A stretch of DNA of 64,000 nucleotides, taken from contig NZ_JAPDOE010000009.1 of NCBI RefSeq assembly GCF_026013365.1, forward strand, positions 62,001-126,000. The letters are read 5' to 3'. Numbering within the stretch: the first letter of the stretch is position 1; each line of letters starts with the position of its first letter. Under the pieces are notes generated by a model, which was not told the origin of the DNA, did no database searches, and was given only the letters and a program-made list of their open reading frames with translations. The stretch is from Paenibacillus sp. LS1 (GTDB lineage Bacteria > Bacillota > Bacilli > Paenibacillales > Paenibacillaceae). A program made the translations under genes and the position numbers. Positions 16,790 to 25,747 of this stretch are shown one piece after another.

Positions 16790-16943
16790 TCGACCGTTAG
16801 CAAAAGCAACGATAGTATGGAATGAATTTTAGAGCATGTCTTTAAACACACACTCAAACTCAGGAAAGCCACATGAGGATGGGGATGATGGTCAAAAAAC
16901 TAGGTCCAATCTTGCTGATCCCAGTGAATGCGTAGACAATTTT

Positions 16944-17138
16944 CTAACGAACTCAGAACGTCTTATTCGTCCTTTAAGTACGCTTCTTAAATTGTAAGGA
17001 ACATCAGACACGCTATTTCCCTAAATCCCCTGAGAAAAACGCAGTAAACGTCTGATTATTGTAATATAACGTGGCTCAGGTTCATTAGATTTCTGCGGGA
17101 GCTTCAAATCCTTGAATAAGACGTCTCAGATTCGTTAG
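16944..17138. repeat. Second MITE-like element with long imperfect inverted repeat
   Basis: The 25-base ends (16944-16968 and 17114-17138) are imperfect inverted repeats, both containing CTAACGAA at the outside and ACGTCTTATTC inside. The interior carries further self-complementary pieces (ATCAGAC and GTCTGAT). The 195-bp unit has no ORF. It differs from the R1/R2 family. It occupies much of the 609-bp gene-free stretch between the SDR gene and the histidine kinase. Confidence 0.65.
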
Positions 17139-17198
17139 CCTGAAAGTCTGAAAGCTTGAGACGTATCGGGCTACCACTCTACCAAACGGATACCCAAA

Positions 17199-17240
17199 GA
17201 ATCCCCCACTCATTTCTCAACCGAAATGAGTGGGGGATTC
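17199..17240. repeat. Perfect 18-bp hairpin without T tail
   Basis: An 18-base arm beginning GAATCCCCCACTCATTTC (17199-17216) pairs perfectly with 17223-17240 around a 6-nt loop. No T run follows on either strand, so it is not an ordinary intrinsic terminator, although it could end or protect transcripts. The rest of this gap, to 17398, shows only short repeats. Confidence 0.7.
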
Positions 17241-17398
17241 GTCATGCAATGAAAAGCGGAATTAATGTGAAGATCGGAATTAAAATGGAAGAAAGGCAGC
17301 GTTTGGAGAGCTTGCCTAGAGCTAGCGTAATGATCAAGTAGATCTTGCGTAAAGCTGCGTATAGCCAACGTAAAGCCTACTTGCAGCCGAAGCTCAGC

Positions 17399-18916
17399 TT
17401 AGACATCAGCCTTATACAGCGGCATCAAAATCGTAAATTCCGTTCCCAAGCCTACCTGACTTCGTACCGTAATCTTCCCACTATACGACTCCACAATCGA
17501 GCGGGTAATGGCTAGACCGAGACCTGCGCCTCCTTGTTTTCGCGAACGAGAACTGCTTGTGCGGTAGAATCGCTCAAAGATATGGGGCAGATGTTCAGGT
17601 TCAATGCCTGTGCCGTTATCCTTCACGGACAATTCAGCCTTATGGTGCGTGGCATATAACGTTATGGAGATGGCCCCATGCTCTGGATCGGTGTGTTGCA
17701 CCGCATTATGGAACAGATTCAGCACAACCTGCTTCAGCTTATAAGGGTCAGCCAGTACATGGACCGCAGCCGTCAGGTCGAGATGAATGGACCTCCGCTG
17801 AGCCATCATGGCCAGTTGTGGTTGCATTTCGAGTAGCAGACTGTCCAGCTGAATGACCTCCTGTTCCTGCTTTGGAGCCTGATCCAGCTTGGTTAGTAAC
17901 AACAAATCTTCAACCAATTTGTTAATTCGCACTGATTCGCCGTGCATGCTGTCCAGCGCTTTATACAATTGATCTTGATTGGTCGCTGCACCCCGCTGCA
18001 GAACTTCAATAAATCCATGAATGGAGGTGAGGGGGGTACGCAGCTCATGGGAAGCATCGGACAAGAAACGCTGCATCTGTTCTTTCGATTCCCGCTCCGC
18101 TTCAAACGAGTTCTCCAGCCTTTCAAGCATGCCATTAAATGAAACTGCGAGCTGATCCACTTCTTCTTGTCCCTGAACGACGGGAAGGCGTTCTGCGAGG
18201 CTGCCTGCATCGATCTGCTGTACTTTATTCACCATGTTAGATAGGGGAACCAGCGTCCGGCGTAATACCTTAGTGTATAGAATAAGACCGGCTACCATGG
18301 CCAACAGCGATAACATGAGGAAGATTAGAAGCTGTTTAATAATCAAGTCTCTCAGTGGCTTCGTAGCCGTGCCCATCTGCACCATCGGTAAACCGCGATT
18401 GCGTGGACCAGGTGAAGCAAATACAATCAATTGCTCATTCCCTTGGCTATCCGTGACGATCCGGTAGGGAATATGTTTTTGTTCTTTCAACTCATCTGTA
18501 ATGTCCTGATATTCAGCGGTTGATAGTTGAGGGGCTTTCAGACCATCTTCCCCAAAAACATCCTCGAACGTACCTTGGTTATCAAACAGGGCTAGTGAAC
18601 GGTCAGGAATAAACAACACCCGATTGCCAGACCCGTTACCTGCTTGTCCACCGAAAGGATTGTTGGAAGAGCCACTACGTGACTGGATTCCGAGCCAAAC
18701 CGGGGGCATGGACATGAGCTGTTCTTCCATGGTTTTCGCCTGATTGCGGTAGAGAAAACTTTCCATGATCCAGAATTGCAGAATGCCGATTAACAATAGT
18801 AGCCCGGCAAGCACGAACAGAGAACGTGAGAGCAATTGCGAACGCAGGGAACGAGGCCAGATCCATTGGTGTAGACGTCCTAAACGAAGTTTGGTTTTCT
18901 TAGGCAGCGAGTTCAT
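17399..18916 (-). CDS. Membrane sensor histidine kinase (HAMP, HisKA, HATPase)
   Basis: A 505-residue two-component sensor. Transmembrane helices are at about 30-52 and 190-214 with an external sensor region of about 135 residues between them. A HAMP domain follows (215-267), then the HisKA domain with phospho-acceptor His290 in SDASHELRTP. The HATPase has N-box HNAVQHT and G boxes DNGTGI and GAGLGLAI. The external domain includes a Gly/Ser/Asn-rich stretch (about 80-98). It overlaps the response regulator gene by one base (ATGA). It is divergent from the glycosylation genes at 19.8 kb, a probable target. Confidence 0.9.
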   Translation of the reverse strand: MNSLPKKTKLRLGRLHQWIWPRSLRSQLLSRSLFVLAGLLLLIGILQFWIMESFLYRNQAKTMEEQLMSMPPVWLGIQSRSGSSNNPFGGQAGNGSGNRVLFIPDRSLALFDNQGTFEDVFGEDGLKAPQLSTAEYQDITDELKEQKHIPYRIVTDSQGNEQLIVFASPGPRNRGLPMVQMGTATKPLRDLIIKQLLIFLMLSLLAMVAGLILYTKVLRRTLVPLSNMVNKVQQIDAGSLAERLPVVQGQEEVDQLAVSFNGMLERLENSFEAERESKEQMQRFLSDASHELRTPLTSIHGFIEVLQRGAATNQDQLYKALDSMHGESVRINKLVEDLLLLTKLDQAPKQEQEVIQLDSLLLEMQPQLAMMAQRRSIHLDLTAAVHVLADPYKLKQVVLNLFHNAVQHTDPEHGAISITLYATHHKAELSVKDNGTGIEPEHLPHIFERFYRTSSSRSRKQGGAGLGLAITRSIVESYSGKITVRSQVGLGTEFTILMPLYKADV

Positions 18917-19599
18917 CAGAGATCCACCCTATACCCGACACCCCGAAGTGTGCGAATGAGTCTATGCTCTTTATCCCCGAGTTTGTCACGCAAGGAGCGT
19001 ACGTATACCTCTACAATATTTTCTTCCCCGCCAAAATCATATCCCCACACGCGGCTTAGAATGGTCGCTTTGCTGAGTACAATCCCGTGGTTAAGCACTA
19101 TAAATTTTAACAGTTCGTATTCGGTAGGAGATAACTCCATGACTTGATCCTGATAGGTGATTTCTTTGCGCTGATCATCAATTCGAAAGGGACCATGAGT
19201 GACGGCTCCGATTAATAAAGGAAATTGATTACGCAGTCTGGCCTGAATCCGGGCGAGCAGCTCGTCGAAAGCAAAGGGCTTGATCATGTAATCGTCAGCA
19301 CCTAGCCACAAGCCTTTAACCCGATTCTCGACTTCGTCCTTCGCTGTCAGCATAATCACGCCAACCTGGGCTCCGGTCTTACGCAGACGCTCGACCACTT
19401 CGAAACCATCCATCTCTGGCATCATCACATCCAAAATAGCCATATGTGGCCTGAATTCAAGCGCCAACTCAAGTGCAGCTGCTCCATCGGGTGCGGTGCG
19501 CACATCGAAGCCTTCATTGCTTAATCCAAGCTCCAGAAATTGCAAAATATGTGGTTCATCATCAGCCAATAGTATTTTAATTCCGCTGCTAAGCTTCAT
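18916..19599 (-). CDS. OmpR/PhoB family response regulator
   Basis: A 227-residue DNA-binding response regulator. The receiver domain (about 7-118) has acidic pair DD at 13-14, phospho-acceptor Asp57 in AILDVMMPEMDG and Lys in MIKPF. A winged-helix OmpR domain follows (about 130-226, ending RTLRGVGYRVDL). It is the first gene of the pair with the downstream kinase. Its start lies about 200 bp from the divergent GT39 gene, so that intergenic region probably holds the binding sites. Confidence 0.92.
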   Translation of the reverse strand: MKLSSGIKILLADDEPHILQFLELGLSNEGFDVRTAPDGAAALELALEFRPHMAILDVMMPEMDGFEVVERLRKTGAQVGVIMLTAKDEVENRVKGLWLGADDYMIKPFAFDELLARIQARLRNQFPLLIGAVTHGPFRIDDQRKEITYQDQVMELSPTEYELLKFIVLNHGIVLSKATILSRVWGYDFGGEENIVEVYVRSLRDKLGDKEHRLIRTLRGVGYRVDL

Positions 19600-19803
19600 A
19601 GTGTACGTTCTCTCCTTGCTTGATCCATCTAGATTTCTCCCTCACTTCGGAGGGACTATATGTAGTATTATCGCTTGCCAAACTGAAATTTAGCTGAAAG
19701 GATTGTGAATTATCCTCAGACAACATTCAGCGGGCACTCATCCCAGCTTTATTTTGGCATGTCACAATACTAGACATGAAGAACTTTGAAGGAGTGATTA
19801 CCA

Positions 19804-21990
19804 TTGAATAACACCAAAAGAAGGATGGACCTTGTCCTTCTGCCGATCGTATTACTGGCGGCATTTCTGAACGGGTACGGCATCTGGAATGATCAATATG
19901 CCAATTCCTATTATACGACCGCCGTCGGCAGTATGCTCAGCAACTTCCATAACTTTTTCTATGCATCACTCGACTCGGCAGGCTCGGTAACTGTTGACAA
20001 ACCACCTGTTGTCTTCTGGATCCAGACGGCCTTTGCCTATGTATTCGGATTGCACGGATGGAGCGTTATTTTGCCTCAAGTATTAGCGGGAATCGGTTCG
20101 GTGCTCCTGATCTATTTCATGGTGAAACCTACATATGGTCTTGCAGCAGCACGAATTTCGGCACTTTCATTGGCGACTGTGCCTGTCGTAGCAGCAGTCA
20201 GTCGGACCAACAATATTGATAGCATGCTGGTGTTTACGCTTCTGCTGGGTTCATGGTTTTTGTTCAAAGGCAGCAAACAAGGCAGTGCTTGGCGCATTCT
20301 GGTTGCCTTTGGGTTCATAGGCTTAGCCTTTAATATGAAAATGCTTCAAGCTTACATGATTCTTCCAGCTTTTTACTTGTTCTATCTGCTTGCATTTCAG
20401 GCGAAATGGAGAAGGAAGATCATCCTGCTGATCGGCAGCACAGCGGTTCTGGCGGTGGTTTCCTTATCCTGGGCGGTTACTGTGGATTCTATACCCGAAG
20501 ACGAGCGGCCTTATATCGGCAGCAGTGAAACAAACTCGGTCATGGAACTGGCATTTGGATACAATGGCCTGTCCCGTCTAACGGGTCAGCAGAACACAGC
20601 AGGTAACGCGGGGATGCCGAACGCTGCTGGGCAGGGCAATAATCGTGGCAATCGAGCGGATTCGACTTCTGCTCCTAATCAGATGGGAAGTGGTGCCCTT
20701 GGTACGGGGCAAGATGTCAATGCACCGGATAACGATAATATGAATGGTTCGAACAGCATGAATGCCATGGGCGGTATGAATGGGCCGAATGGTAATTTCC
20801 CGAATGGGCAGATGCCGAATGATATGGAAATGCCAAACGGAAGAAATTTCGGCGGTAATGGTGGCGGAGGCATGGGAGGCATGTTTGGTACGGGGGAGAA
20901 AGGTCCTCTGCGTCTGTTCCAGACTGAACTGTCAGGTCAAGCCAGCTGGCTTCTGCCAGTTGTATTGCTTGGATGCATTGCCATATTTGCAGGATTAAGA
21001 CGGAGAAATTTTACGAACAAGCACAAGGAGGCTTTGTTCTGGCTCGCCTGGTTGATTCCCGTTGCTGGCTTTTTCAGTGTGGCAGGTTTCTTCCACCAAT
21101 ATTATCTGATTATGCTTGCACCTCCAATTGCGGCGCTAACTGGCGCAGGATATGTAGCCATGTGGAAGTTATATCGTGAACGAATTGGCTGGCAGGTGTG
21201 GTTGCTTCCGTTATCCGTGCTGCTGACGACCTTGTTCGGCTGGTATATCATGCAGGTGTATAACGATACGATTGGTGCAGGCTGGTCCATTAGTGAATTG
21301 ATCGCAGGTATTCTGGTCACGGTCATCCTGGTCGTTATGCTACATCGTACACATCGCTGGAAACAGGGCTTCATTATCGCAGGATTTGTAGTCATGCTGA
21401 TCGGTCCAATCTATTGGGCATTCACCCCAATTACTTATGGTGGTAACAGTATGATTCCGGCAGCAGGGCCTACAGGTTCCAATGGCATGTTTGGCGGAGC
21501 CGGCATGGGTATGCCGATGGGTAATGGTGCAGGGGTCACAGAAATGCCTTCAACGGGTGGCCGCGGCGGAATGGGCAACCGTAACGAAGAAGTCGATACA
21601 GCTACACTGAATTATCTGAAAGAGCACAATACAGGCGAAACGTATCTCTTCGCCACAACAGACTATAATCAGGCAGCACCTTATATTATCGACGAGAAAG
21701 CATCGGTAATTACGCTGGGAGGTTTCTCCGGGTCAGACCCGGTGTACACAACGGAGGAACTGGAGCAACTCGTCAAGAGTGGGCAAGTGAAGTACTTCAT
21801 GGTTGGTGGCATGGGTGGCCGAGGCGGAAACTCGGACATTAGTGATTGGATCAAAGAGCACGGTACCGAGATTCCAACCTCAGAATGGCAGACAGGTACC
21901 GACAGCGGATCTACGGATAGCGGTGCCGCAGGAAACAGAGCTGGATTCGGATTCGGCGGACAGACCACCTTGTACGAAGTGAAATTGTAG
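19804..21990 (+). CDS. GT39-type membrane glycosyltransferase with Gly/Met/Asn-rich inserts
   Basis: A 728-residue polytopic protein of the dolichyl-mannosyltransferase/ArnT-like family, similar in plan to Bacillus YkcB. It should move a sugar from a lipid carrier to an outside acceptor. The first external loop has the family motif VDKPPVVFW with the catalytic Asp near 65. About ten membrane helices are visible. Two external loops carry low-complexity inserts (about 261-366 and 546-592) rich in Gly, Asn and Met, and the C-terminus is Gly/Ser-rich. It starts at TTG 19804, after GAAGGAG. The next genes (GT2, GtrA, GtaB) supply the lipid-linked sugar. Confidence 0.85.
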   Translation: MNNTKRRMDLVLLPIVLLAAFLNGYGIWNDQYANSYYTTAVGSMLSNFHNFFYASLDSAGSVTVDKPPVVFWIQTAFAYVFGLHGWSVILPQVLAGIGSVLLIYFMVKPTYGLAAARISALSLATVPVVAAVSRTNNIDSMLVFTLLLGSWFLFKGSKQGSAWRILVAFGFIGLAFNMKMLQAYMILPAFYLFYLLAFQAKWRRKIILLIGSTAVLAVVSLSWAVTVDSIPEDERPYIGSSETNSVMELAFGYNGLSRLTGQQNTAGNAGMPNAAGQGNNRGNRADSTSAPNQMGSGALGTGQDVNAPDNDNMNGSNSMNAMGGMNGPNGNFPNGQMPNDMEMPNGRNFGGNGGGGMGGMFGTGEKGPLRLFQTELSGQASWLLPVVLLGCIAIFAGLRRRNFTNKHKEALFWLAWLIPVAGFFSVAGFFHQYYLIMLAPPIAALTGAGYVAMWKLYRERIGWQVWLLPLSVLLTTLFGWYIMQVYNDTIGAGWSISELIAGILVTVILVVMLHRTHRWKQGFIIAGFVVMLIGPIYWAFTPITYGGNSMIPAAGPTGSNGMFGGAGMGMPMGNGAGVTEMPSTGGRGGMGNRNEEVDTATLNYLKEHNTGETYLFATTDYNQAAPYIIDEKASVITLGGFSGSDPVYTTEELEQLVKSGQVKYFMVGGMGGRGGNSDISDWIKEHGTEIPTSEWQTGTDSGSTDSGAAGNRAGFGFGGQTTLYEVKL

Positions 21991-22040
21991 CCGAAATGAA
22001 AATCTCGAACGAAGTCCATTGGAAAAGGGAGGGGACAAAC

Positions 22041-23027
22041 ATGGCTCAAACGTACCGATACAGCATTATTATTCCCATGTATAACGAAGAAGCGGTGATC
22101 GAGGAGACCTATCGACGTCTGAAGAAGGTCATGGGCAGCACAGGAGAGAGCTATGAACTGCTGTTCGTCAATGATGGCAGCATGGATCGAAGTGCTCAAA
22201 TGATCCGTGACTACGCCCGTTGGGACGAGAGTGTGAAGCTGATTGATTTTGCTCGTAACTTCGGTCATCAGATTGCGATAACAGCGGGTATGGATTATGC
22301 AGCGGGGGATGCCGTCGTCATTATCGATGCGGATCTTCAGGACCCTCCCGAACTGATTCTGGATATGATCGCCAAGTGGAAAGAGGGCTATGAAGTGGTG
22401 TATGCCCGTCGCACCAGACGAAGTGGGGAAACCCGCTTCAAGAAATGGTCAGCCAGTCTGTTCTACCGTGTACTGCGTGCCTCAACGGATACAGATATCC
22501 CGGTGGACACCGGAGATTTTCGCCTGATTGACCGCAAAGTATGTGATGAGATGAAACGTCTTCCGGAGAAAAACCGGTTCGTGCGCGGGCTGGTCAGTTG
22601 GGTCGGATTTCGTCAGACTGCCATTGAATATGAACGTGATGAACGCCTGGCAGGCGAAACGAAATATCCGCTGAAACGCATGCTGAAGCTGAGCCTGGAT
22701 GGTATTACGTCATTTTCGCATAAACCGCTCAAGCTCGCAGGTTATGTAGGTGCGATCCTGTCGGTAGGCGGATTCATCTATATGTTAACTGTTATTAGTT
22801 CGGCCATCTTTACGGATTCAACGATGAAGGGGTGGCCCTCCATTGTGAGCATCATGCTGATGTTTAACGGATTCATCCTGATCATGCTGGGCATTCTGGG
22901 CGAGTATGTTGGCCGAATCTATGATGAGACCAAGGCGCGTCCGCTATACATTGTGAGAGACGTGGTTCAGGCCGATGCCCAGCAAGCACAATCCCGATTG
23001 ACAGCCCGAGTTGCTCACCATGACTAA
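22041..23027 (+). CDS. GT2 polyprenyl-phosphate glycosyltransferase (YkcC/DPM1-like)
   Basis: A 328-residue GT-A glycosyltransferase that should charge undecaprenyl phosphate with a sugar from a nucleotide donor. SIIIPMYNEE opens the nucleotide-binding domain, DADLQDPPE is the metal-binding DxD region, and two C-terminal hydrophobic helices (about 230-255 and 265-290) anchor it. The start ATG 22041 follows GGGAGGGG. It overlaps gtrA by 8 bases. Its product is probably flipped by GtrA and used by the GT39 enzyme. Confidence 0.88.
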   Translation: MAQTYRYSIIIPMYNEEAVIEETYRRLKKVMGSTGESYELLFVNDGSMDRSAQMIRDYARWDESVKLIDFARNFGHQIAITAGMDYAAGDAVVIIDADLQDPPELILDMIAKWKEGYEVVYARRTRRSGETRFKKWSASLFYRVLRASTDTDIPVDTGDFRLIDRKVCDEMKRLPEKNRFVRGLVSWVGFRQTAIEYERDERLAGETKYPLKRMLKLSLDGITSFSHKPLKLAGYVGAILSVGGFIYMLTVISSAIFTDSTMKGWPSIVSIMLMFNGFILIMLGILGEYVGRIYDETKARPLYIVRDVVQADAQQAQSRLTARVAHHD

Positions 23028-23415
23028 TCGTCTGGTCACACTCTTCAAGTTCGGAATTGTGGGTGTCGCGAATACGGCAGTGGATACGGTGGTGTTTTCT
23101 TTGCTCGCATTGGTCGGCGTACCGGTTTTGATTGCTCAAGTAATCTCGTACAGCTGTGGTGTTGCGAACAGTTATTGGCTGAACGGCAGGTGGACTTTTC
23201 GAGATACAACACGAGGGGGCGGCGATAGAGCGAAACTTATTCGTTTTCTAATCACCAATCTCGTCGTTCTCGCGTTATCCGCCCTCATTCTGATGACTTT
23301 GCACGATGTGCTGGGTTGGAGTCTCGTGATGAGCAAGATCCTGGCGACCTTGATGGGGATGGTTCTGAACTATATGGCCAGCAGATATTGGGTGTTTCGT
23401 ATACCTATCAAATGA
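23020..23415 (+). CDS. GtrA family membrane protein
   Basis: A 131-residue protein with four hydrophobic helices (about 10-30, 36-56, 75-95 and 102-122), including the GtrA pattern FGIVGVANTAVDTVVF. Family members are thought to help move polyprenyl-linked sugars across the membrane. ATG 23020 overlaps the end of the GT2 gene, so translation is coupled. It completes a charge-flip-transfer set with its neighbours. Confidence 0.85.
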   Translation: MTNRLVTLFKFGIVGVANTAVDTVVFSLLALVGVPVLIAQVISYSCGVANSYWLNGRWTFRDTTRGGGDRAKLIRFLITNLVVLALSALILMTLHDVLGWSLVMSKILATLMGMVLNYMASRYWVFRIPIK

Positions 23416-23432
23416 AAGGAGTGTATGATGTA

Positions 23433-24305
23433 ATGCGAATTAAAAAAGCAGTTATTCCGGCAGCGGGTCTTGGAACCCGTTTCCTGCCAGCGACCAAAGC
23501 ACAACCCAAAGAGATGTTACCGATCGTAAACAAACCGGCCATCCAATACATTGTTGAAGAAGCAGTGCAATCAGGCATTGAGAATATCCTCATTGTGACT
23601 GGACGCAACAAAAAATCCATTGAGGACCATTTTGATAAATCGGTTGAACTTGAACACTCTTTATATGCCAAGGGCAAACAGTCTTTACTGGAAGAGGTGC
23701 AGGCGATCAGCGAGATGGCCAATATTCATTTTATTCGTCAAAAGGAACCGCTTGGACTAGGGCACGCGATTGGGTGTGCACGGCAATTTGTAGGGGATGA
23801 ACCTTTCGCGGTATTGCTCGGAGATGACATTATGGTGTCTGATCCGCCTGCACTTGCACAGATGGTCCATCTCTACGAAAAGACAGGCAACCAGATCATC
23901 GGTGTCCGTCAGGTAGACGCGGCAAATGTGAGCAAATATGGCATCATTGATTCGAATGGTGCAGAGGACCGGGTTCACCGGGTTACCAATCTGGTCGAAA
24001 AACCTTCTCTTGCAGAAGCTCCATCCCGAACAGCCGTAATGGGACGATACATTCTGAAACCTTCCATCTTTCCCATTCTGGATCAGATCGAGAGAGGGGC
24101 TGGAGGGGAATATCAGTTAACGGATGCCTTGAAAGAAGTGAGTCAGGTGGAGGAACTGTTGGCCCTTGAACTGCAGGGGCGCCGCTACGATATTGGTGAT
24201 CAATTCGGATATATTCAGGCGATCTTGGAGATCGGACTAATGCGCAAGGAATTACAGCCCATGCTGACCCCCTATCTTCAGAAGCTTGCAACCCAGTGGG
24301 CATAG
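23433..24305 (+). CDS. gtaB: UTP-glucose-1-phosphate uridylyltransferase
   Basis: A 290-residue enzyme that makes UDP-glucose from UTP and glucose-1-phosphate. It has the nucleotide-binding start PAAGLGTRFLPATKAQPKEM (9-28), the base-contact region QKEPLGLGHA, LLGDDI and late VEKP, all typical of GalU/GtaB. I start at ATG 23433, after AAAGGAGTG; the longer open frame upstream overlaps gtrA. As the last gene of the glycosylation unit it probably supplies UDP-glucose to the GT2 enzyme, which would make glucose the transferred sugar; that is inference. Confidence 0.92.
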   Translation: MRIKKAVIPAAGLGTRFLPATKAQPKEMLPIVNKPAIQYIVEEAVQSGIENILIVTGRNKKSIEDHFDKSVELEHSLYAKGKQSLLEEVQAISEMANIHFIRQKEPLGLGHAIGCARQFVGDEPFAVLLGDDIMVSDPPALAQMVHLYEKTGNQIIGVRQVDAANVSKYGIIDSNGAEDRVHRVTNLVEKPSLAEAPSRTAVMGRYILKPSIFPILDQIERGAGGEYQLTDALKEVSQVEELLALELQGRRYDIGDQFGYIQAILEIGLMRKELQPMLTPYLQKLATQWA

Positions 24306-24378
24306 GGATTGATATGTAGCTTCCTGTAACGCTACAATGAGCAAGAAGTTCAAGTTGCTCTTTGAGGAGTGAGGAATC

Positions 24379-25224
24379 ATGAATGAGTCTATCATCAGGG
24401 ACCTTATTAAGTATATGGACGTGGAGGACAACGCCGCCATTCAGTACGTTCAGACCGAGCATCGGATGAAACTGGGACTCTTTTGGGGAATAGAGGAAGG
24501 TAGCCGGGTTCTGGAAATCGGATGTGGTCAGGGAGATACAACGGCCGTGCTTGCACACTTGGTGGGGGAGCATGGGTACGTTCATGGTGTAGATATTGCA
24601 CCTGAGGATTATGGTGCACCTCTGACCGTAGGGGAAGCGGCAGCCAAGCTGCGGAGATCTCCGCTGGGTGATCGAATTCGAATGGATTATGATTTTGACA
24701 TACTAAGTGATCAAGCCCAATTCGCCGAGAATGAGTTTGATGTTATCGTACTTTCCCATTGTTCATGGTACTTGAAATCGTTTGACGAACTCGCCCAGAT
24801 TCTTAGCAAGGTTAGGACGTGGGGACATCGGTTATGTTTTGCCGAATGGGATGCACGAGTTACAGATGTGAGCCAGCTCTCACATTGGTTATCCGTTCTG
24901 ATTCAGTCCCAGGTCGAATGTTACAAGGAGAACAGCTTCTCCAATGTGCGCACGCTCTTTACACCGGAGGATATCCAAGAGCTTGTCTCTGCGGCGGGCT
25001 GGATGATTAAGGAAGAGACTTCGATCCATTCTCCCGAGCTGCAGGACGGTCGCTGGGAAACCGAAATGACACTGGCAGAAGCGCCTGTGGAACTGAAATT
25101 GCTTCCGATCCCGGACAAAGTAAAAGCGCTTCTTCTTTCCGAACTGAAATTACTTAAGACACATCATGTCTCGGGGCCAGGGAGTCCATTGGGAACGTAT
25201 GCGATTGTTGCGAAAAAGCAGTAA
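24379..25224 (+). CDS. Class I SAM-dependent methyltransferase
   Basis: A 281-residue methyltransferase. Motif I is VLEIGCGQGDTTAVLA (about 48-63), the acidic residue after strand 2 is in VHGVDIAPEDYG, and motif IV is VIVLSHCSWYL. The C-terminal part, with a region after LFTPEDIQELVSAAGW, looks like a small-molecule methyltransferase rather than an RNA or DNA enzyme. It follows gtaB by 73 bases and may be separately transcribed. The substrate is unknown. Confidence 0.75.
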   Translation: MNESIIRDLIKYMDVEDNAAIQYVQTEHRMKLGLFWGIEEGSRVLEIGCGQGDTTAVLAHLVGEHGYVHGVDIAPEDYGAPLTVGEAAAKLRRSPLGDRIRMDYDFDILSDQAQFAENEFDVIVLSHCSWYLKSFDELAQILSKVRTWGHRLCFAEWDARVTDVSQLSHWLSVLIQSQVECYKENSFSNVRTLFTPEDIQELVSAAGWMIKEETSIHSPELQDGRWETEMTLAEAPVELKLLPIPDKVKALLLSELKLLKTHHVSGPGSPLGTYAIVAKKQ

Positions 25225-25299
25225 AGAAATAGCCATTTGCAGCAAATTTTAAAAAATGTGTTTACTTCATCACAGTAATTTTGATATTATAATCGCAAT

Positions 25300-25610
25300 A
25301 TCAAATGCGACGAAGAGACGAGTAGATAAAATTCATTCTTTCAAAGAGAGCTCCGGTAGCTGAAAAGGAGTAAAGAACTTTTTATCGAATAAAGACTCAG
25401 AGCAGCACATCGGAACTTAGCATTTAAGGGATGGTGTGACAGGAGCTCCTGTTACAGAGCTAGAGTATGAACGGTCTACAGCAAGCATCATGGTTGTATT
25501 CCTTACTTGAAGAGGCGGATATGGTGACATATTGGCGAATCTGGGTGGTACCACGAGAGTTCAATCTCGTCCCTGAGACTATTGTCTTGGGGATGGGATT
25601 TTTTGGTTTT
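25300..25610 (+). promoter_or_regulatory. T-box riboswitch upstream of asd, probably tRNA-Lys specific
   Basis: The 523-bp gap before asd holds a T-box leader. A likely promoter is TTTACT (25261) with TATTAT (25285). Stem I shows GACGAAGAGACGAGTAG, AGAGAGCTCCGGT and the specifier loop GAATAAAGACTCAGAG. The T-box TGGGTGGTACCACG is at 25542-25555, and the terminator (about 25563-25604) ends in a T run. By alignment with the family pattern the specifier codon is AAA (Lys) at 25391-25393. The antiterminator bulge TGGT (25546-25549) pairs with a tRNA ending ACCA, which fits tRNA-Lys and argues against the adjacent GAC (Asp), whose tRNA has G73. The specifier call is by eye. Confidence 0.88.
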
Positions 25611-25747
25611 TCCGGGGCTGTGACTACACGCTTTGGAATTGCCTGAATAGTGTTAATTAGGAAGTCAATTTCATAATACGTTTTTGGTGAGTTATGATAT
25701 TGATACAAAGAGAAGCATCACTCAAACCGAAAGGAAATGATGATTAA

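Noticed and set aside
25391..25396. Asp (GAC) specifier for the T-box
   Set aside because: tRNA-Asp has G73, but the antiterminator bulge is TGGT, which needs A73; AAA also fits the loop alignment better.
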